Shown here: one piece after another, positions 12,029-21,697 of the stretch
Numbering within the stretch: position 1 is the first letter of the stretch
How the letters are laid out: each line of letters opens with the position of its first letter
NCBI RefSeq assembly: GCF_017837635.1
Contig: NZ_JAGJRS010000031.1
Span: forward strand, 81,049 to 145,048
Source: Frateuria flava
GTDB taxonomy: Bacteria; Pseudomonadota; Gammaproteobacteria; Xanthomonadales; Rhodanobacteraceae
DNA length: 64,000 nucleotides
Direction of reading: 5' to 3'
Notes under the pieces: generated by a model
Databases searched by the model: none
What the model was told of the DNA's origin: nothing
The model's input: the letters and a program-made list of their open reading frames with translations, nothing else
Made by a program: the position numbers and the translations under genes

Positions 12029-13216
12029 ATGAGCGAATCGGCCCCCTGTACCCGCGCCGTGCGCGCCGGCATCGAGACGGACACGCAGCACGGCGCCATC
12101 GTGCCGCCCCTGCACCTGTCGACCAACTACAGTTTCGACGGACTTGGCGGCAAGCGGCCGTACGACTACTCGCGCAGCGGCAACCCCACGCGCGACCTGC
12201 TGGGCAACGCGCTGGCCGAGCTGGAGCTGGGCGCGGGCGCCGTGGTCACCGCCAGCGGCATGGCGGCGGTGGCGCTGGCGCTGGAACTGGTCCCGGCCGG
12301 CAGCCTGGTGCTGGCGGCGCACGACTGCTACGGCGGCACCTGGCGGCTGCTCGACGCATGGGCGAAGAAGGGCCGCTTCGAACTCGCCTTCGCCGACCTC
12401 ACCGATCGTGCGGCCTTGGCCGATGGCCTGGCGCGCAAGCCGGCCCTGGTGTGGGTGGAGACGCCCTCCAACCCGCTGCTGCGCATCACCGACATCCGCC
12501 ACGTGGCGCAGGCCGCGCATGCGGTCGGCGCCCTGCTGGTGGTGGATAACACCTTTCTCTCGCCCGCGCTGCAGCAGCCGCTCGCACTGGGCGCGGACGT
12601 GGTGGTGCACTCGACCACCAAGTACATCAACGGCCACAGCGACGTGGTCGGCGGCGCGGTGATCGCGCGCGACGCGGGCGTCGCCGAGAAGCTCAGGTGG
12701 TGGGGCAACTGCCTGGGGCTGACCGGCGCGCCGTTCGACAGCTTCCTCACCCTGCGCGGCCTGCGCACGCTGGCCGTGCGCCTGCGCCAGCACCAGGAGA
12801 ACGCGTTGCGCATCGCCGAGTACCTGGCGCGGCATCCGGCGGTGAGCACGGTGTATTACCCCGGCCTGCCGGGCCATGCCGGCCATGCGCTGGCCGCGCG
12901 CCAGCAGCAGGGCTTCGGTGCCATGCTGAGCTTCGAGCTGGCCGGTGACGAGGCCAACGTTGCCGCCTTCGTCGATGGACTGGCTTGCTTCTCGCTGGCC
13001 GAGTCGCTGGGGGGCGTGGAAAGCCTGATCGCGCATCCGGCCTCCATGACCCACGCCGCGATGGCGCCGGAGGCGCGTCGCAACGCCGGTATCGCCGACA
13101 CGCTGTTGCGCGTCTCGGTGGGCATCGAGGACGGCGAGGACCTGCTGCTCGACCTTTCCCGCGCGCTCGACCGGGCCGCGGCCGCCCAACCGTCCAAACG
13201 CCGGGTGAGCGCATGA
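12029..13216 (+). CDS. metB: Cystathionine gamma-synthase / O-succinylhomoserine lyase family PLP enzyme
   Basis: 395 aa, normal length for the Cys/Met-metabolism PLP family. The PLP Lys is in VVHSTTKYINGHSDVVGG, the PLP-phosphate region in VVTASGMAAVALALE, and VWVETPSNPLLRITDI is the conserved substrate-site motif. It joins an acylated homoserine with cysteine to make cystathionine, or with sulfide to make homocysteine. It starts 21 bp after metX, preceded by GGAGCAACC, and its stop overlaps the hom start (ATGA). MetB, MetZ and gamma-lyase members are hard to separate by motif; pathway context makes synthesis the likely role. Confidence 0.92.
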   Translation: MSESAPCTRAVRAGIETDTQHGAIVPPLHLSTNYSFDGLGGKRPYDYSRSGNPTRDLLGNALAELELGAGAVVTASGMAAVALALELVPAGSLVLAAHDCYGGTWRLLDAWAKKGRFELAFADLTDRAALADGLARKPALVWVETPSNPLLRITDIRHVAQAAHAVGALLVVDNTFLSPALQQPLALGADVVVHSTTKYINGHSDVVGGAVIARDAGVAEKLRWWGNCLGLTGAPFDSFLTLRGLRTLAVRLRQHQENALRIAEYLARHPAVSTVYYPGLPGHAGHALAARQQQGFGAMLSFELAGDEANVAAFVDGLACFSLAESLGGVESLIAHPASMTHAAMAPEARRNAGIADTLLRVSVGIEDGEDLLLDLSRALDRAAAAQPSKRRVSA

Positions 13217-14289
13217 GCGCGGTGCTGGCCGACTGTCCGCAGCCGGCATCGCCGATCGCGGTGGTGTTGCTAGGCACCGGCGTGGTCGGCGGCGCGTTGC
13301 TCAAGCTGCTCGACACCCCGGCGGCGGCGTCGCTACGGCTGGTCGGCGCGGCCAATTCCCGACGCCAGCAGACCGACCCGCGGCGGTTGGCGCAACGCAA
13401 CCTGCGCGAGCAGTTGCGTCACGAGGGCGACCCTCGCGACGACGCGGCACTGCTCGCCGCGCTGGACGCCAGCGACGCGGCGGCCAGGGTCATCGTCGAT
13501 GCGACGGCCAGCGCCGCGCTCGCCGCGCGGCATGCCTCCTGGCTGGCGCAGGGTTACCACGTGGTCACCGCGAACAAGGCCCTGGCCGGCGGCGAGCTGG
13601 CCGGCTGGCGTGCGCTGCAGGCGGCGCTCGCGACCGGCGCGCGCTATGGCGACGCGGCCACCGTCGGCGCCGGGCTGCCGGTGCTCTCGACGCTGCGTCG
13701 CCTGCGTGGTTGTGGCGACAGCCTGCTCACGCTGGAGGGCGTGTTCTCCGGCTCGTTGTCCTACCTGTTCAACCAGTACGACGGCAGTCGACCATTCTCC
13801 GCGCTGCTCGCCGAGGCACGTGCGCTCGGCTACACCGAGCCGGATCCGCGCGCGGACCTGTCGGGCGAGGACGTGGCGCGCAAGCTGCTGATCCTTGCCC
13901 GCCATGCCGGCTTCCCGTTGAACAGCGACGAGGTGGAGGTGGAGAGCCTGGTGCCCACGGCATTGCGCGCGCTGGACGCCAGCGCCTTCCTGGACCGGCT
14001 GTCCGAGCTCGACGCACCGCTGGCCGAGCGCCACGCGCAGGCGGCCGCACGCGGTAACGTGTTGCGCTTCCTGGCCCGCCTCGACCCGCGCGGCCGTGCG
14101 CGTGTCGGGCTGGTCGAGGTGCCGCCCACGCACCCGTCCGCGCGGTTGTACGGCACCGACAACCAGTTCGCCCTCACCACCACCCGTTACAACACCCGGC
14201 CGCTGGTGATCCAGGGCCCGGGCGCGGGGCCGGACGTCACCGCGCAGGCCTTGCTCGGCGATACCCTCGCCGTGGCGTCCGCAAGGTAG
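13213..14289 (+). CDS. hom: Homoserine dehydrogenase lacking the ACT regulatory domain
   Basis: 358 aa. NAD(P)-binding motif is VVLLGTGVVGGALLKLL, followed by VVTANKALAGGELAGW and the catalytic region with GVFSGSLSYLFNQYD and ALGYTEPDPRADLSGEDVARK. It reduces aspartate semialdehyde to homoserine, feeding the two genes upstream. Free-standing enzymes of about 430 aa carry a C-terminal ACT domain; this one ends after the catalytic domain, so threonine feedback through ACT is not expected and SAM control by the riboswitch may replace it (inference). ATG overlaps the metB stop by 4 bp. Last gene of the operon. Confidence 0.93.
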   Translation: MSAVLADCPQPASPIAVVLLGTGVVGGALLKLLDTPAAASLRLVGAANSRRQQTDPRRLAQRNLREQLRHEGDPRDDAALLAALDASDAAARVIVDATASAALAARHASWLAQGYHVVTANKALAGGELAGWRALQAALATGARYGDAATVGAGLPVLSTLRRLRGCGDSLLTLEGVFSGSLSYLFNQYDGSRPFSALLAEARALGYTEPDPRADLSGEDVARKLLILARHAGFPLNSDEVEVESLVPTALRALDASAFLDRLSELDAPLAERHAQAAARGNVLRFLARLDPRGRARVGLVEVPPTHPSARLYGTDNQFALTTTRYNTRPLVIQGPGAGPDVTAQALLGDTLAVASAR

Positions 14290-14407
14290 GTCGACGGCAT
14301 GCCGACCGGTATGCGCCGCCGGCGGCATGTCGCGGGGCGGGCATGCGCCAGCGGTCCGCCGGCGATCTTTCCGGTGCTGGCGGCAGGGGAGCGGGCGCGG
14401 CGGCGCG

Positions 14408-14653
14408 TCAGGATGGCTTGCCCAGCTCCCGCCAGCTCTTCTCGCTTACGTCGACATCGAACTTTTTCGCCGCCGCCTGGATGCGCTTCCACGCCTCGTC
14501 GCGCTCGTCGTCAGTGACGCCCTTGACCTGATCGAAGCGTGCAATGGCGTTGCGAACGTGGCTGGCGTCCTCCAGCGGCTCCTTGCGCTGATCGGGAAAG
14601 GCGAAACGGCCGCGGGACAGGTCGTCCCGTTCGTCGCTATCGAGCTCTGCCAT
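14408..14653 (-). CDS. Small conserved protein of unknown function (DUF6582-like)
   Basis: 81 aa, highly charged, no signal peptide or membrane segment. From memory it resembles a small bacterial family annotated as DUF6582: FAFPDQRKEPLEDASHVRNA and RFDQVKGVTDDERDEAWKRI, ending in WRELGKPS. The fold suggested is a short helical domain; function is unknown. The start at MAELDSDERDD is supported by a GGAGG about 10 bases upstream. Convergent with hom, with a 118-bp gap that shows no clear terminator. Confidence 0.75.
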   Translation of the reverse strand: MAELDSDERDDLSRGRFAFPDQRKEPLEDASHVRNAIARFDQVKGVTDDERDEAWKRIQAAAKKFDVDVSEKSWRELGKPS

Positions 14654-14890
14654 GGGATGGTTTCCTCCGCTTGGATGGGATCGTGCGTTTTGCGAAGGCC
14701 TTGACCGGCGTGTCCGGGACACTGCCTTCACCGCTTTCATGCCGGACGGGTGTCCTTCGCCGCGGGCCAGGGCATTGGCCATCTGTGTGAGGCGTTCTTC
14801 CTGCTGCCCAGCGCGTCTTGCTGCCCGGCTGCGAGGATGTTGTCGCGTAACCGGTAAGCCGCGTGTATCGACGGCGTGAGGCCTGCCCGC

Positions 14891-14919
14891 AAAAAAACGC
14901 GCGGCTCGTGGCCGCGCGT
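14891..14919 (-). terminator. Rho-independent terminator of the APC permease gene
   Basis: On the minus strand ACGCGCGGC-CACGA-GCCGCGCGT is followed directly by a run of T residues. It lies 22 bp after the permease stop, in the right orientation. Confidence 0.88.
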
Positions 14920-14941
14920 CGGGTCGTCATGAAGATCCGGC

Positions 14942-16606
14942 TCAGTGGCCGGTGATCTTCTCGGCCTCTTCCTCGTCCGGCGGGATCTGCAACGCATCCG
15001 GATGCTGCGCCGCCTGCTCGCGCTCGGCCTCGATGGCCGGCGTGCGCCAGCCCGATGCCACGCCCCACACGTAGAACACCAGGCCGATCACCCCGACCAC
15101 GGCGAGGTCGTAGCCGTAGGGGATGTAGTCCAGCCCGCCGAATTTCGCGCTGCCGATGCGCGACACCGCCGCCAGCGTGATCAGGTACGCGATCAGCCAC
15201 CACGCACCCTTCAGGTGCCGGCCGAACTCGTGCCAGCCGTGCTTGGCCGTGTAATAGAAGTACACCGGCAGCGCGACCACCATCAGCAGGATGATCTGAC
15301 CGGTCAGCGGCCACTTGGCCCAGTACAGCAGCTCGGCCGACATGATGAAGGCGATGCCGGCGATCACCGGCAGGCCAGCCAGCTTGAACGGGCGGTGCAG
15401 CTCGGGCGCGGTGCGGCGCAGGGTCATCACGCTGACCGGGCCAGTCAGGTAGGAAATGATCGTCGCCACCGAGATCACCGCGGCCAGCGAGTCCCAGCCG
15501 CGGAAGAAGAACAGGAACAGGAACGACACCACCAGGTTCAGCCACATCGCCGGGCGCGGCACACCAGAGCGCGGATCGATCCGGCCGAAGATGCGCGGCA
15601 GCGTGCCGTTGCGCTCCATGCCGTAGATCATGCGGGCGGTGGTGGCGGTGTAGGTCATGCCGGTGCCGCTGGGGCTGACGAAGGCGTCGGCGTAGAGCAG
15701 GATCGCCAGCCAGTTGAGGTTGACCAGCACCGCCAGCTCGGCAAACGGCGAGCTGAAGTTGATGCCCTTCCAGCCAGCCTGCGCCAGCAGGTCCGGCGGT
15801 ACCGCGCCGAGGTAGGCGATCTGCAGCAGCACGTAGACCACGGTCGCCAGCGCGATCGCGCCGATGATCGCGAACGGGATGCTGCGGCCGGGGTTGCGGG
15901 CTTCGCCGGCGAGATTCACCGGGCTCTGGAAGCCGTTGAAGCTGAACACGATGCCGGCGGTGGCCACGGCGGTGAGGATCGCCGCGAAATCGTTCGCATG
16001 GCTGCCGCCCGCCGCACCCACGTCGAGGTTCTCGCCGTGGAAGCCGCTGGCGATCAGCGCCACGCCGGTGGCCGCCGGGATGACCAGCTTGACCAGCGTG
16101 ATCAGGCTGTTCGACTTGGCGAAGAGCTTGACGCTCCAGTAGTTGAGCAGGAAGTACACGATGACCAGCACCGCGGCGATGCCCACGCCCAGCGGACTGA
16201 GCTCGCCATGGGCGCCGGGCACGGAGTGGTAGAGATCCTGTGCCCACTGCCACTTCCAGCCGGCCATGTACTGCACCGAGGCCTCGGCCTCGACCGGGAT
16301 CACCGAGACGATCGCGATCCAGTTGGCCCACGCCGCGATGAAGCCGACCAGCGAGCCGTGCGAGTAGTGGCCGTAGCGCACCATGCCGCCGGACTCGGGG
16401 AACATCGCGCCCAGCTCGGCGTAGGTCAGCGCGATCGACAGGATGATCGCCGCGCCGAGCACCCAGGCCCAGATTGCGCCGGGTCCGGCGAGCTTGGCCG
16501 CGTTCCACGCGCCGAACAGCCAGCCCGAGCCGATGATCGAGCCCAGGCCGGTGAACATGAGCGCGAAAGGACCGACGTCACGCCGGATGGAAGTCTGGTT
16601 CGCCAT
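14942..16606 (-). CDS. APC-superfamily amino-acid permease
   Basis: 554 aa with about 12-14 membrane helices. The N-terminal GLGSIIGSGWLFGAWNAAKLAG is the conserved APC helix-1 substrate-binding signature, and NPGRSIPFAIIGAIALAT and ARMIYGMERNGTLP are also family features. The charged C-terminal tail (residues about 525-554) is cytoplasmic. It probably imports an amino acid with protons; the length and N-terminus resemble aspartate-type APC symporters such as Bacillus YveA, but substrate is not certain. It is monocistronic: terminator downstream and a long repeat array upstream. Confidence 0.88.
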   Translation of the reverse strand: MANQTSIRRDVGPFALMFTGLGSIIGSGWLFGAWNAAKLAGPGAIWAWVLGAAIILSIALTYAELGAMFPESGGMVRYGHYSHGSLVGFIAAWANWIAIVSVIPVEAEASVQYMAGWKWQWAQDLYHSVPGAHGELSPLGVGIAAVLVIVYFLLNYWSVKLFAKSNSLITLVKLVIPAATGVALIASGFHGENLDVGAAGGSHANDFAAILTAVATAGIVFSFNGFQSPVNLAGEARNPGRSIPFAIIGAIALATVVYVLLQIAYLGAVPPDLLAQAGWKGINFSSPFAELAVLVNLNWLAILLYADAFVSPSGTGMTYTATTARMIYGMERNGTLPRIFGRIDPRSGVPRPAMWLNLVVSFLFLFFFRGWDSLAAVISVATIISYLTGPVSVMTLRRTAPELHRPFKLAGLPVIAGIAFIMSAELLYWAKWPLTGQIILLMVVALPVYFYYTAKHGWHEFGRHLKGAWWLIAYLITLAAVSRIGSAKFGGLDYIPYGYDLAVVGVIGLVFYVWGVASGWRTPAIEAEREQAAQHPDALQIPPDEEEAEKITGH

Positions 16607-16753
16607 CGAGGGCCCCTGTGTCTGTCAGGCGCTGAGCGCCAAAGCGTTGATGGTCGCAAAGTGGGCAGGACCTGTCACCTGCAATGGGCGCTACGTGGCC
16701 CCTGGACGTCCGGATGTCCGTTGCGGTGAGGTGCAGCGCCGCGCGCCTCTATT

Positions 16754-17766
16754 CCCTCTCCCCTCGGGAGATTTGCCGGAAGGGCGGGCGAGTGTTCGGG
16801 CGAAGGGTGCGACCCGGCCATGCCGAACCCTCTCCCCAACCCCTCTCCTGGCGGGAGAGGGGCTCCAGATCCCCGTTCGGGGGGAGAGGGGCTTGAGATC
16901 CCCGTTCGTGCTGAGCGTAGGCGCAGCCGGAGTCGAAGCACTTGCCGCAGCCCACGGCTTGTTGTCCCTCTCCCCTCGGGAGAGGGTGCCCGAAGGGCGG
17001 GTAGGGTTCGGGCGAAGCGTACGACCCGGCCATTCCGAACCCTCTCCCCAACCCCTCTCCCGGCGGGAGAGGGACTCCAGATCCCCGTTCGGGGGCAGAG
17101 GGGCTTGAGATCTCCGTTCGTGCCGAGCGTAGGCGCAGGCGAAGTCGAAGCACTTGCCGCAGCCCACGGCTTGTTCTCCCTCTCCCCTCGGGAGAGGGTG
17201 CCCGAAGGGCGGGTGAGGGTCCGGGCGAAGCGTGCGACCTGGCCATTGCGAACCCTCTCCCCAACCCCTCTCCCGGCGGGAGAGAGGCTCCAGATCCCGT
17301 TCGGGGGAGAGGGGCTTGAGATCTCCGTTCGTGCTGAGCGTAGGCGAAGCCGGAGTCGAAGCACTTGCCACAGCCCACGGCTTGTTCTCCCTCCCCCCTC
17401 GGGAGAGGGTGCCCGAAGGGCGGGTGAGGGTCCGGGCGAAGCGTGCGACCCGGCCATTGCGAACCCTCTCCCCAACCCCTCTCCCGGCGGGAGAGGGGCT
17501 CCAGATCCCCGTTCGGGGGGAAGATCCCCGTTCGTGCTGAGCGTAGGCGAAGCCGGAGTCGAAGCACTTTGCCACAGCCCACGGCTTGTTCTCCCTCTCC
17601 CCTCGGGAGAGGGTGCCCGAAGGGCGGGTGAGGGTTCGGGCTAAGCGTGCGACCCGGCCATTGCGACAACCCCTCTCCCGGCGGGAGAGGGGCTTTGGAT
17701 CCCCGTTCGTGCCGAACTCAGGCGCAGGTGGAGTCGAAGCACCTCGGCCTCACGCCGGAGGCGACC
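16754..17766. repeat. Tandem array of five ~210-bp palindromic repeat units
   Basis: The motif CCCTCTCCCCTCGGGAGA starts at about 16754, 16966, 17178, 17389 and 17593, a period of 212, 212, 211 and 204 bp. Each unit has a CCCTCTCC/GGAGAGGG hairpin, GTGCCCGAAGGGCGGGTGAGG, a spacer with GCGACCCGGCCATTGCGAAC, a second CCTCTCCC-GGGAGAGG hairpin, CCCCGTTCGGGG, and a GAGCGTAGGC...GTCGAAGCACTTGCC segment ending in CAGCCCACGGCTTG. The units differ by small changes and the last is truncated. Open frames run through it on both strands because it has few stops, but they are repeats in all frames, so no gene is called. It separates the APC permease promoter from the GH92 stop. Confidence 0.9.
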
Positions 17767-20196
17767 TTACGCCGCCGGTGCGGGCTGCCCGAACGACGGC
17801 GGCCGGTCGCCCGGCGCCGCACCAAACCTAAGGTTGGGCGTAGCCCCCATCTCGAACTCCAGCGTCCCGCCGGCCGCCAGCTCGGCGTGGCTGATCCAGC
17901 TCTTCGTCCACGGCTTGCCGTTGAAGCGCACCGACTGGATGTAGGGCTTGTCCGGACCGTTCCCGTGCGTGCGCACCACCAGCTTCCTGTCGCCTGCGAG
18001 GCTCACCTCGGCCTGATCGAGCAGCGGGCTGCCGAACACGTAGTTCGTGCTGACCGGATCGACCGCGTACAGCCCCAACGCCCCCAGCACGTACCAGGCA
18101 CTGGTCTGCCCGCAGTCTTCGTTGCCGGCCAGTCCGTCCGGCTCGGGCCGGTACATCTTCTCCAGCAGCATGCGCACGCGCGCCTGCGTCTTGTGGTGCG
18201 CGCCGGTGTAGGCATAGAGGTAGGCCACGTGGTGGCTGGGCTCGTTGCCGTGCGCGTACTGGCCGACCATGCCGGCGATGTCCGGCGGTGCGTCGCCCGG
18301 CAGCGCCGAGCTGGTCTCGAACAGCTCGTCCAGCTTGCGCTCGAACGCCTGCTCGCCGCCGAACAGCGGCATGTAGCCGTACAGGTCGTGCTGGTTGAGG
18401 AAGGTCGCTTCCCAGGCGTTGGACTCGGTGAAGTCGCGCCACTTGTCCCAGTGGCCCATCGCGCGCGGGTCGAACGGCTCCAGCCACTTTCCGTCGCTGC
18501 CGCGCGGGCGGATGAAGGTCAGCTTCTTGTCGAACAGGTTGCGGTAGTTGCGCGAGCGCTCGCGCAGATGCTTCGCGTCCTCGTGCGCGCCGGCGGCCTC
18601 GGCCAGGCTCGCCATTGCCCAGTCGTCGTAGGCGTACTCGAGCGTCTTGCTGGCGCCTTCCCATTCCTTGTCGCTGGGGATGAAGCCGAGCTTGCGGTAC
18701 CAGGTGAGCCCGCGATAGTCGTCCTCCATCGCGCGCTTGCGATAGAGCGGCCAGGCCTTGGCGTAGTCGATGCCGGTGAAGCCCTTGGCCTGCGCCTCGG
18801 CGATCACCACGGCGGAGTGGTAGCCGATCATGCAGCCGGTTTCCACGCCCTGCAGCGGCCACACCGGCGGGCCATCCGGGCTCTCCGCCGCCATCCGCAC
18901 CAGGCCGTCGACCAGGTCCGGCACGCGTTCGGGCTGGAACAGCGTCAGCAGCGGATGCAGCGCGCGATAGGTGTCCCACAGCGAATAGGTGCTGTAGTTG
19001 TGCCGGCCCTGCGGCAACGTGTGGACCTTCAGGTCCATGCCGCGGTAGCGGCCGTCGACGTCGCTGAACAGCGTCGGCGCGAGCATGGTGTGGTAGAGCG
19101 CGCTGTAGAAAGTGCGCTTGACCGGCTCGGACGGGCTGTCGATGCGGATGCGCGAGAGCTCGCGCTCCCAGGTGTCGGCGGCCTGCTGCCGCACGCCGTC
19201 GAAGTCCCAGCCGGGCACTTCGGCTTCCAGGTTGCGCCGGGCGCCGTCGATGTCGACGGCGGAGATACCGACCTTCACCAGCAGCGGCTGGCGGGCGACG
19301 TCGCCGAAATGCAGCGCCGCTTTCAGGTGCTTGCCGTGCGCCTCGCGCGAGCCGGCCGGCAGCGCCGCGTCCTCGGCGTACAGCGTGGTACGCGTGACCG
19401 GGCGGGAAAGCTTCATGGCGAAATGCATGTAGCGCCCGTTCGCCCACTGGTGCACACGCCGGCTGCCGACCAGCAGGTCGTCGCCGACGAGCTGGAGCGT
19501 GGCGTCGCTGACCTTGGCCGGCACCTTGGCGTCGTCGTGGTAGCCGTGCGCCAGATCGACCAGCAGGTGGCCGTCGCCTTCGCCGTGGAACGTGTAACGG
19601 TGCAGGCCGGCGCGCAGCGTGGCGGTGAGCTCGGCGAGGATGTCGTGGTCGGTCAGGTGCACGCGGTAGTAGCCGGGCTGCGCCTGCTCGTTGTCGTAGC
19701 GCGAGCGGTAGCCGTGGCCAGGCTGGCCGACCGCATCCGGCGGCAGCCGCGTGCTGGCGAACGCGGCCTCGTCGAAGTGCGACTGGTAGTTCCTGTCGGG
19801 CAGTCCGCGCTCGCCCGGCTGCAGCAGCACCGGCCCCCGCGCCGGCATCACCAGCACGTCCAGCATGTCGCTGGCGCCGGTGCCGGACAGGTGCGTGTGC
19901 GAGAAGCCCATGATCGAGCCGTCGCGCTGGTGGTAGCCCGAGCAGGCGTCCCAGCCGGCGTCGTTGGTGTCGGGGCTGAGCTGCACCATGCCGTAGGGCA
20001 GGGCGGCGCCGGGAAAGGTGTGGCCATGGCCGCCGGTGCCGACGAACACGTCGACGAAGCGCGACACGCCTTCGCCGGCGCCCGTGAGGGCCCGGGCGGC
20101 ACTCCAGCGACTCATCGCGAACCCCGGCAGTGCGCCGGTGCCGCCCAGTGCGGCCACGGCGCCCATGCCTTGCAGGAAGCGTCTGCGCGTCACCAT
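17767..20196 (-). CDS. GH92 alpha-mannosidase, Tat-exported
   Basis: 809 aa. The N-terminus MVTRRRFLQGMGAVAALGG is a twin-arginine signal. GH92 hallmarks follow: VDVFVGTGGHGHTFPGA, GFSHTHLSGTGASD, YAHGNEPSHHVAYLY and GNEDCGQTSAWYVLGALG. GH92 enzymes are calcium-dependent exo-alpha-mannosidases, mostly alpha-1,2, that trim N-glycans or mannan outside the cytoplasm. The start is supported by AGGAGA seven bases upstream. It is the last gene of cutC-GH2-GH125-GH92, 73 bp after GH125. A second GH92 (45.4-47.7 kb) is clearly related but uses a Sec-type signal peptide. Confidence 0.95.
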   Translation of the reverse strand: MVTRRRFLQGMGAVAALGGTGALPGFAMSRWSAARALTGAGEGVSRFVDVFVGTGGHGHTFPGAALPYGMVQLSPDTNDAGWDACSGYHQRDGSIMGFSHTHLSGTGASDMLDVLVMPARGPVLLQPGERGLPDRNYQSHFDEAAFASTRLPPDAVGQPGHGYRSRYDNEQAQPGYYRVHLTDHDILAELTATLRAGLHRYTFHGEGDGHLLVDLAHGYHDDAKVPAKVSDATLQLVGDDLLVGSRRVHQWANGRYMHFAMKLSRPVTRTTLYAEDAALPAGSREAHGKHLKAALHFGDVARQPLLVKVGISAVDIDGARRNLEAEVPGWDFDGVRQQAADTWERELSRIRIDSPSEPVKRTFYSALYHTMLAPTLFSDVDGRYRGMDLKVHTLPQGRHNYSTYSLWDTYRALHPLLTLFQPERVPDLVDGLVRMAAESPDGPPVWPLQGVETGCMIGYHSAVVIAEAQAKGFTGIDYAKAWPLYRKRAMEDDYRGLTWYRKLGFIPSDKEWEGASKTLEYAYDDWAMASLAEAAGAHEDAKHLRERSRNYRNLFDKKLTFIRPRGSDGKWLEPFDPRAMGHWDKWRDFTESNAWEATFLNQHDLYGYMPLFGGEQAFERKLDELFETSSALPGDAPPDIAGMVGQYAHGNEPSHHVAYLYAYTGAHHKTQARVRMLLEKMYRPEPDGLAGNEDCGQTSAWYVLGALGLYAVDPVSTNYVFGSPLLDQAEVSLAGDRKLVVRTHGNGPDKPYIQSVRFNGKPWTKSWISHAELAAGGTLEFEMGATPNLRFGAAPGDRPPSFGQPAPAA

Positions 20197-20269
20197 GTCG
20201 GATTCTCCTGTGGGTCGAAGGGTGGCAAGCGGAATGCCGGCCCCGGGGTGGAAAGATGGGTGATGCCGG

Positions 20270-21697
20270 TCATGGCTTGCGCAGCAGCGCCGGCTGCGTA
20301 TCGGCGAGCCTGACGATCAGCTCGCCGAACAGGCTGTTGGCCCAGGCGAACCACGCGCGCGTGAAGTGGGCCGGGTCGTCCTGGTCGAACGCCTCGTGCA
20401 TGAAGCCGGTGCCCGCGTCGGTGTCGCGCAACCAGCGCAGGCATTGGCGGACCTCGGCCGGATCGGTGCTGGTCAGTGCGCGCATGGTGATCGCCATCGG
20501 CCAGATCATGCGCAGGCCCTCGTGGGGGCCGCCGATGCCGTCAGCCGCCGTGCCGCGGAAGAAATACGGATTCTGTCCGCTCCAGGCGCGCGCGCGCGTG
20601 CGCCGGTAACGCGGATCGTCCGCCGCGCAGCACCCCAGGTAAGGCAGGCTGAGCAGGCTCGGCGCGTTGGCGTCGTCCATGAACAGGCGGTTGCCGTAGC
20701 CGTCGATCTCGTAGGCCCAGTAGTCGCCGTCGGCATCGGACACACGGCCGTCGCGCTCGGTGGCCTTCGCCACGTCGTCGGCCAGTGCCGTGCACTCGTC
20801 GGCGAAGCCGGCGTCCCGATGGATGGCGCGGCTCATCGCGGCGAGCTGGCGCAGCGAGACCACGGCGAACAGGTTGGCCGGCACGAACAGCGGGTACAGG
20901 CACGCATCGTCGGATGGCCGGAACATCGAATGGATCATGCCGTTGGGTCGGGTCGGGTGGCCGTAGCCCTCCAGCGCCAGCGTTTCGGTGGGACGGTCGC
21001 TGGTGCGCTGGAAGTGGTACGGGCCGCGGCCGTGCCGGCGTTGCTGTTCGCGGAAGGTTTGCACCACCCGGTGCATGGCCGCGCGCCAGTCATCGTCGAA
21101 CGGCGTGGTGTCGCCGGTCGCCTGCCAGTAACCGTGCGCCAGGCGGATCGGCCAGCACAGCGAGTCGATCTCCCATTTGCGCTCGCCCACGCCGGGCTTC
21201 ATGTCGGTTTGGTCGCTGCGCGCCCACGACAGCGGCTGGGCGTGCGGATCGGGCAGGAACGCGTTGGCGTAGGGATCGAGCCGGATGCAGCGCGCCTGGC
21301 GGCGGATCAGCCCCTGGAACAGCCGCTGCAGCGCGCGGTCCTGCTTCGCCAGCGGCAGGTAGGGCGCCACCTGCGCGGAGGAATCGCGCAGCCACATCGC
21401 CTCGATGTCGCCGGTGATCACAAACGTGTCCGGCTCGCCCTCCAGCGTGCCCAGCTCGACCGTCGTATCGAGCGTGTTCGGATAGCAGTTGCCGAACATC
21501 CAGGCGAGCTTGGGATCGCCGATGAGGCCCTGCACGCGCGCCAGCTCGCGCTCCACCACGTCGCTGGTGAAGCGGCGCTTGCCCGGCGGCGGGCGCTTGC
21601 TGGCAAAGCCGGGCGTGCGGGCCATGGCGACGTCGCCGATGGCGCCGGCGGCTGCCGTGGTGCCCAGCAGTTTGAGGAAGTCGCGGCGGGTGGTCAT
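20270..21697 (-). CDS. GH125 exo-alpha-1,6-mannosidase
   Basis: 475 aa with a probable twin-arginine signal (MTTRRDFLKLLGTTAAAGA). GH125 signatures are ITGDIEAMWLRDSSAQVAPYL, SWARSDQTDMKPGVGERKWE, WPIRLAHGYW and MIHSMFRPSDDACLYPLFVPANLF. The family removes non-reducing alpha-1,6-mannose from N-glycans by an inverting mechanism. The ATG overlaps the stop of the upstream GH2 gene by 4 bp (ATGA), which fixes the start and couples translation. It complements the GH92 and GH2 enzymes of the same operon: alpha-1,2 and alpha-1,6 mannose and the core beta-mannose. Confidence 0.95.
   Translation of the reverse strand: MTTRRDFLKLLGTTAAAGAIGDVAMARTPGFASKRPPPGKRRFTSDVVERELARVQGLIGDPKLAWMFGNCYPNTLDTTVELGTLEGEPDTFVITGDIEAMWLRDSSAQVAPYLPLAKQDRALQRLFQGLIRRQARCIRLDPYANAFLPDPHAQPLSWARSDQTDMKPGVGERKWEIDSLCWPIRLAHGYWQATGDTTPFDDDWRAAMHRVVQTFREQQRRHGRGPYHFQRTSDRPTETLALEGYGHPTRPNGMIHSMFRPSDDACLYPLFVPANLFAVVSLRQLAAMSRAIHRDAGFADECTALADDVAKATERDGRVSDADGDYWAYEIDGYGNRLFMDDANAPSLLSLPYLGCCAADDPRYRRTRARAWSGQNPYFFRGTAADGIGGPHEGLRMIWPMAITMRALTSTDPAEVRQCLRWLRDTDAGTGFMHEAFDQDDPAHFTRAWFAWANSLFGELIVRLADTQPALLRKP

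Noticed and set aside
16675..17669. Long open frames on both strands through the repeat array, with Arg/Pro/Gly-rich translations
   Set aside because: Each is a translation of the same palindromic unit in a stop-poor frame, repeats every 70 residues, and differs by frame only; no domain or ribosome binding site.
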